Source: CAVVUC01 sp963751395
GTDB taxonomy: Bacteria; Verrucomicrobiota; Verrucomicrobiia; Chthoniobacterales; Chthoniobacteraceae
Direction: 5' to 3'
Assembly (NCBI GenBank): GCA_963751395.1
Contig: CAVVUC010000002.1
Location: 868,001-932,000, forward strand
Length of the DNA stretch: 64,000 bases
This document shows positions 61,884 through 64,000 of this stretch, in pieces. The translations under genes and the position numbers were made by a program. The notes beneath the pieces are model-generated. The model was not told the DNA's origin. It saw nothing but the letters and a program-made list of their open reading frames with translations, and made no database searches. Every line of letters begins with the position of its first letter. The stretch's first letter is position 1.

Positions 61884-62623
61884 GTTTTCAAACCCAGCAC
61901 GTCCTGCATGTCGTAAAGGCCCGGGGGTTTTTCCGCCGCCCATTTCGCCGCGCGAATGGCGCCGCGCGCGAACGTCTCGCGGCTCGATGCCTTGTGCGTC
62001 AACTCCACGCGCTCGCCTTGTGCTGCATAGATGACGGTGTGATCGCCGACGACGTCGCCGCCGCGAATCGCGTGCATGCCGATCTCGGTCGAGGTGCGCT
62101 CGCCAACGATTCCCTGGCGGCCGTGGCGCACGTCGTTGTTGTAGGTGAGTCCGCGCACTTCGGCGAGAATCTCGGCGAGCCGTTTCGCCGTGCCGCTTGG
62201 CGCATCTTTTTTCAAACGATGATGCATCTCGACGACTTCGAGGTCGAAATCGGTGCCGAGGATTTCAGCGGCCTTGCGCGTGAGCCAGAAGAGCGTGTTC
62301 ACGCCGACGCTGAAGTTCGGGGCGAAGACGATCGGGATGGAAGCCGATGCTTCCTGGATCATCGCCACCTGCTCGTCGGCGTGGCCGGTGGTTCCGATGA
62401 CGAGGATCTTCTTGCTCGCGACGCATGCGCTCGCGACCGCCCCGGCGACGCTGTGATGCGTGAAGTCGATCACCGCATCGCATCCGCCAATCGCCGCCGC
62501 GAAGTCGTCGCCGGCATCGATTTCCGCCGACACGACAACCGCCGGATCGGACTTTGCGCAGGCGATGATCGCCTGTCCCATGCGGCCTTTCGAGCCGTTC
62601 ATCAAGATACGCAGCGGAGTCAT
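61880..62623 (-). CDS. dapB: 4-hydroxy-tetrahydrodipicolinate reductase
   Basis: Second enzyme of the dap branch of lysine and meso-diaminopimelate synthesis. The 247-residue protein has the NAD(P)-binding start RILMNGSKGRMGQAI (Met-Asn-Gly in place of the common Val-xx-Gly), DFTHHSVAGAV, the catalytic EMHHRLKKDAPSGTAKRLAE and a C-terminal substrate region. ATG at 62623 chosen; the 22 residues upstream come from the repeat at 62640-62657. It is 70 bases downstream of dapA. Confidence 0.95.
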   Translation of the reverse strand: MTPLRILMNGSKGRMGQAIIACAKSDPAVVVSAEIDAGDDFAAAIGGCDAVIDFTHHSVAGAVASACVASKKILVIGTTGHADEQVAMIQEASASIPIVFAPNFSVGVNTLFWLTRKAAEILGTDFDLEVVEMHHRLKKDAPSGTAKRLAEILAEVRGLTYNNDVRHGRQGIVGERTSTEIGMHAIRGGDVVGDHTVIYAAQGERVELTHKASSRETFARGAIRAAKWAAEKPPGLYDMQDVLGLKT

Positions 62624-62635
62624 AGGGAAAGGCAG

Positions 62636-62660
62636 AAGGATGAAGGATGAAGGATGAATG
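62636..62660. repeat. AGGATGAA heptad repeat between dapA and dapB
   Basis: Three tandem AAGGATG units, of the same type as in the palindromic insert at 45231-45347. Here only one orientation is present. It lies at the dapB ribosome-binding side and leaves only about 12 bases between it and the ATG. Confidence 0.65.
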
Positions 62661-62693
62661 GGAAGCGGCGGCTTCGCCGGGTGCCGCAATTCT

Positions 62694-63572
62694 TCATTTG
62701 ATCAGATCGTAGCTCTGCAAAGTCGCGCGGAGTTTCTTTGCGCTGGGCTCGCTTAGCTCGCAGAGAGGCAGGCGGACGTCCGGTTGCATGAGGCCCGCCC
62801 ATGAGAGCGCCGTCTTGATCGGCACCGGGTTCGCCTCGACGAAGAGGTCTTTGAACAGCGGGTAAAACTTGAAGTGCAGTTCGCGGGCGGCATCGGTTTC
62901 GCCCGACGCGAAAGCCTTCACCATCTCCGAGACTTCCTTTGGGATGATATTCGATGCAACGCTGACGACGCCGACCGCCCCCGACGCCATGAAGGCAAGC
63001 GTGAGCGAGTCGTCGCCCGACAAAATGTCGAACTCCGTCGGAAGCGCGTGGCGCAGTTGGTCCACGCGATCAACACTGCCACCGGCTTCCTTGATCGCGA
63101 CGATGTTCGGGCAGGCCCTTGCGAGACGCGCGACGGTATCGACCCCGATCTCGATGCCGCAACGTCCGGGGATGCTGTAGAGCATGAGCGGCAGTTTTGT
63201 TGCCTCGGCGATTGCCTTGAAATGCCGAAACAGCCCTTCCTGCGACGGCTTGTTGTAATACGGGGCGACGATCAACGCGGCATCGGCTCCCGCCTTTTCC
63301 GCCTCAACGGTGAGCGCGATCGCCTCGCTCGTTGCGTTCGATCCCGTGCCGCCGATGACCTGGCATCGGCCACGTGCGAACTTCACCGCGAGTTCGATGA
63401 CGCGGTTGTGCTCGGCGTGGTCGAGCGTCGCGGATTCGCCCGTCGTGCCGGTCGGCACGATGCCGGAGACGCCGTTCTCGATCTGAAACTCGACGAGCCG
63501 CTCGAACGCGGCTTCATCGATCCGGTCGTTGCGAAATGGCGTGACCAGCGCTGTAAAAGTTCCTCGAAACAT
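62694..63572 (-). CDS. dapA: 4-hydroxy-tetrahydrodipicolinate synthase
   Basis: Condenses pyruvate with aspartate semialdehyde. The 292-residue TIM-barrel protein has GTFTALVTPFRNDRIDEAAF, GTTGESATLDHAEHNRVIEL, YYNKPSQEGLFRHFKAIAEA, the Tyr in MLYSIPGRCGIEIG, and the Schiff-base Lys in IVAIKEAGGSVDR. ATG at 63572 fits the family length; 20 codons further upstream are unrelated. First gene of the dapA-dapB-(membrane protein)-folK-panB operon. The promoter should lie in the 136 bases before the divergent glycosyltransferase gene. Confidence 0.96.
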   Translation of the reverse strand: MFRGTFTALVTPFRNDRIDEAAFERLVEFQIENGVSGIVPTGTTGESATLDHAEHNRVIELAVKFARGRCQVIGGTGSNATSEAIALTVEAEKAGADAALIVAPYYNKPSQEGLFRHFKAIAEATKLPLMLYSIPGRCGIEIGVDTVARLARACPNIVAIKEAGGSVDRVDQLRHALPTEFDILSGDDSLTLAFMASGAVGVVSVASNIIPKEVSEMVKAFASGETDAARELHFKFYPLFKDLFVEANPVPIKTALSWAGLMQPDVRLPLCELSEPSAKKLRATLQSYDLIK

Positions 63573-63708
63573 TGGGCGCGAAGTGTCGGGTTGCCGGGCG
63601 GGTGAGTCGAGATTTTTTCGTCGCAGGAACACCAGATCGCTTCATGCGCCGAAAGGGCGCCCGTCACTTTGAAATTCCCAAATGCGGATTGGAAACTATT
63701 CTTCTGAA

Positions 63709-64000
63709 ATGGCGAAGCCGATCGTCGCGAGTTATTGCACGACTTTTCTGAAACCCGAGATGCTGCATATTTACCGGCAGGTCAGCGGACTGCGCCGATA
63801 TCAGACTTTTGTCATCACCAAGGAGCGCGTTCACGCGGACCGGTTTCCGTTCGACGACATCGAGATTATTCCAAAAAAGCCGCGCAAGAATTTCATCCGG
63901 CGGTTTTATTTGAAGCACATCCGCAAGCTGCCTGCGATTTACTATCGCGGCGAGTTGCAGGGAATGATGAAGATCTTCCGGCGGCGCCCGGCGGATTTGA
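63709..64000 (+). CDS. Glycosyltransferase, N-terminal part (runs off right edge)
   Basis: About 97 residues are visible: MAKPIVASYCTTFLKPEMLH, then IYRQVSGLRRYQTFVITKER. The start resembles a GT-B (group 1/4) enzyme, where the first strand meets a region of the type 'I...TFLKPEMLHIYRQ' often seen in Verrucomicrobia glycosyltransferases. No nucleotide-binding motif is within the window, so the family call is tentative. Divergent from dapA. Confidence 0.6.
   Translation, partial: MAKPIVASYCTTFLKPEMLHIYRQVSGLRRYQTFVITKERVHADRFPFDDIEIIPKKPRKNFIRRFYLKHIRKLPAIYYRGELQGMMKIFRRRPADL

Overview
The window reads as chromosomal DNA of a member of the Verrucomicrobiota, probably near Chthoniobacterales/Spartobacteria. 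The support is a Minf_1886-family gene (36456-36893), high-GC coding DNA, many gene pairs that overlap by 1-14 bases, and abundant intergenic palindromes of the kind common in this phylum. The lineage call is an inference from gene content; no rRNA gene is present.

Layout. 1-5656 (minus): flagellar basal body and export operon flgB-flgC-fliE-fliF-fliG-fliH-fliI, with an unassigned small gene upstream. 5827-11028 (minus): an MsbA-type ABC exporter, larB, a GNAT acetyltransferase, a coiled-coil zinc-ribbon protein and nagZ. 11138-14776 (plus): CbiX-type chelatase, a four-cysteine DR2241-like partner, an amidohydrolase and a D-Ala-D-Ala carboxypeptidase, coupled by stop/start overlaps. 14874-18380 (minus): a large hybrid sensor kinase. 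18455-23377: apt, then the tetrapyrrole operon ccsA/hemX-like, hemA, hemC, cobA-hemD. 23478-27574: a compact chaperone operon of GrpE-like, lidless Hsp70-like and a J-like/FGE-like protein, followed by rpsU on the other strand.

28.0-35.6 kb is an accessory region bounded by a 42-bp direct repeat (41/42 identical). One copy lies inside the 3' end of a TPR gene; the other lies in an orphan 3' end of the same kind of gene. Between them are scrambled pieces of Ser/Thr kinase and Clp ATPase genes, a broken VapBC pair, an intact RHH/PIN toxin-antitoxin pair, a retropepsin-like protease, a tandem-domain DNA methyltransferase with a convergent phospholipase-D-fold nuclease (probable BfiI-like restriction-modification), and two 155-bp repeats. 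The order of the fragments indicates repeat- and microhomology-driven rearrangement.

36.4-42.5 kb: Minf_1886 protein, an M16 peptidase, tRNA-Lys, uxaE and rhaT. 42.6-49.4 kb: a second, decaying defence locus made of a PLD-helicase that has lost its ATPase half, a VapBC-like pair with a broken toxin, and an Eco57I-type methylase carrying a frameshift, two palindromic inserts and a complete IS5-family element with a TTTA target duplication. 49.7-53.6 kb: a DUF4926 protein, a secreted six-hairpin glycosidase and xylulokinase; together with uxaE and rhaT this points to uronate/rhamnose/pentose use.

53.7-64.0 kb: VOC protein, BrnT/BrnA-type toxin-antitoxin pair, scpB, pheA, a polytopic GT-C-like protein, a GT2 glycosyltransferase, ppnP, an L,D-transpeptidase lipoprotein, and the minus-strand operon dapA-dapB-(membrane protein)-folK-panB, whose last four genes overlap by four bases each. 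A glycosyltransferase runs off the right edge.

The best candidates for something undescribed are the GrpE/Hsp70/J-like-FGE operon, the tandem-methylase/PLD restriction system, and the repeat-bounded region of shuffled kinase and Clp genes.
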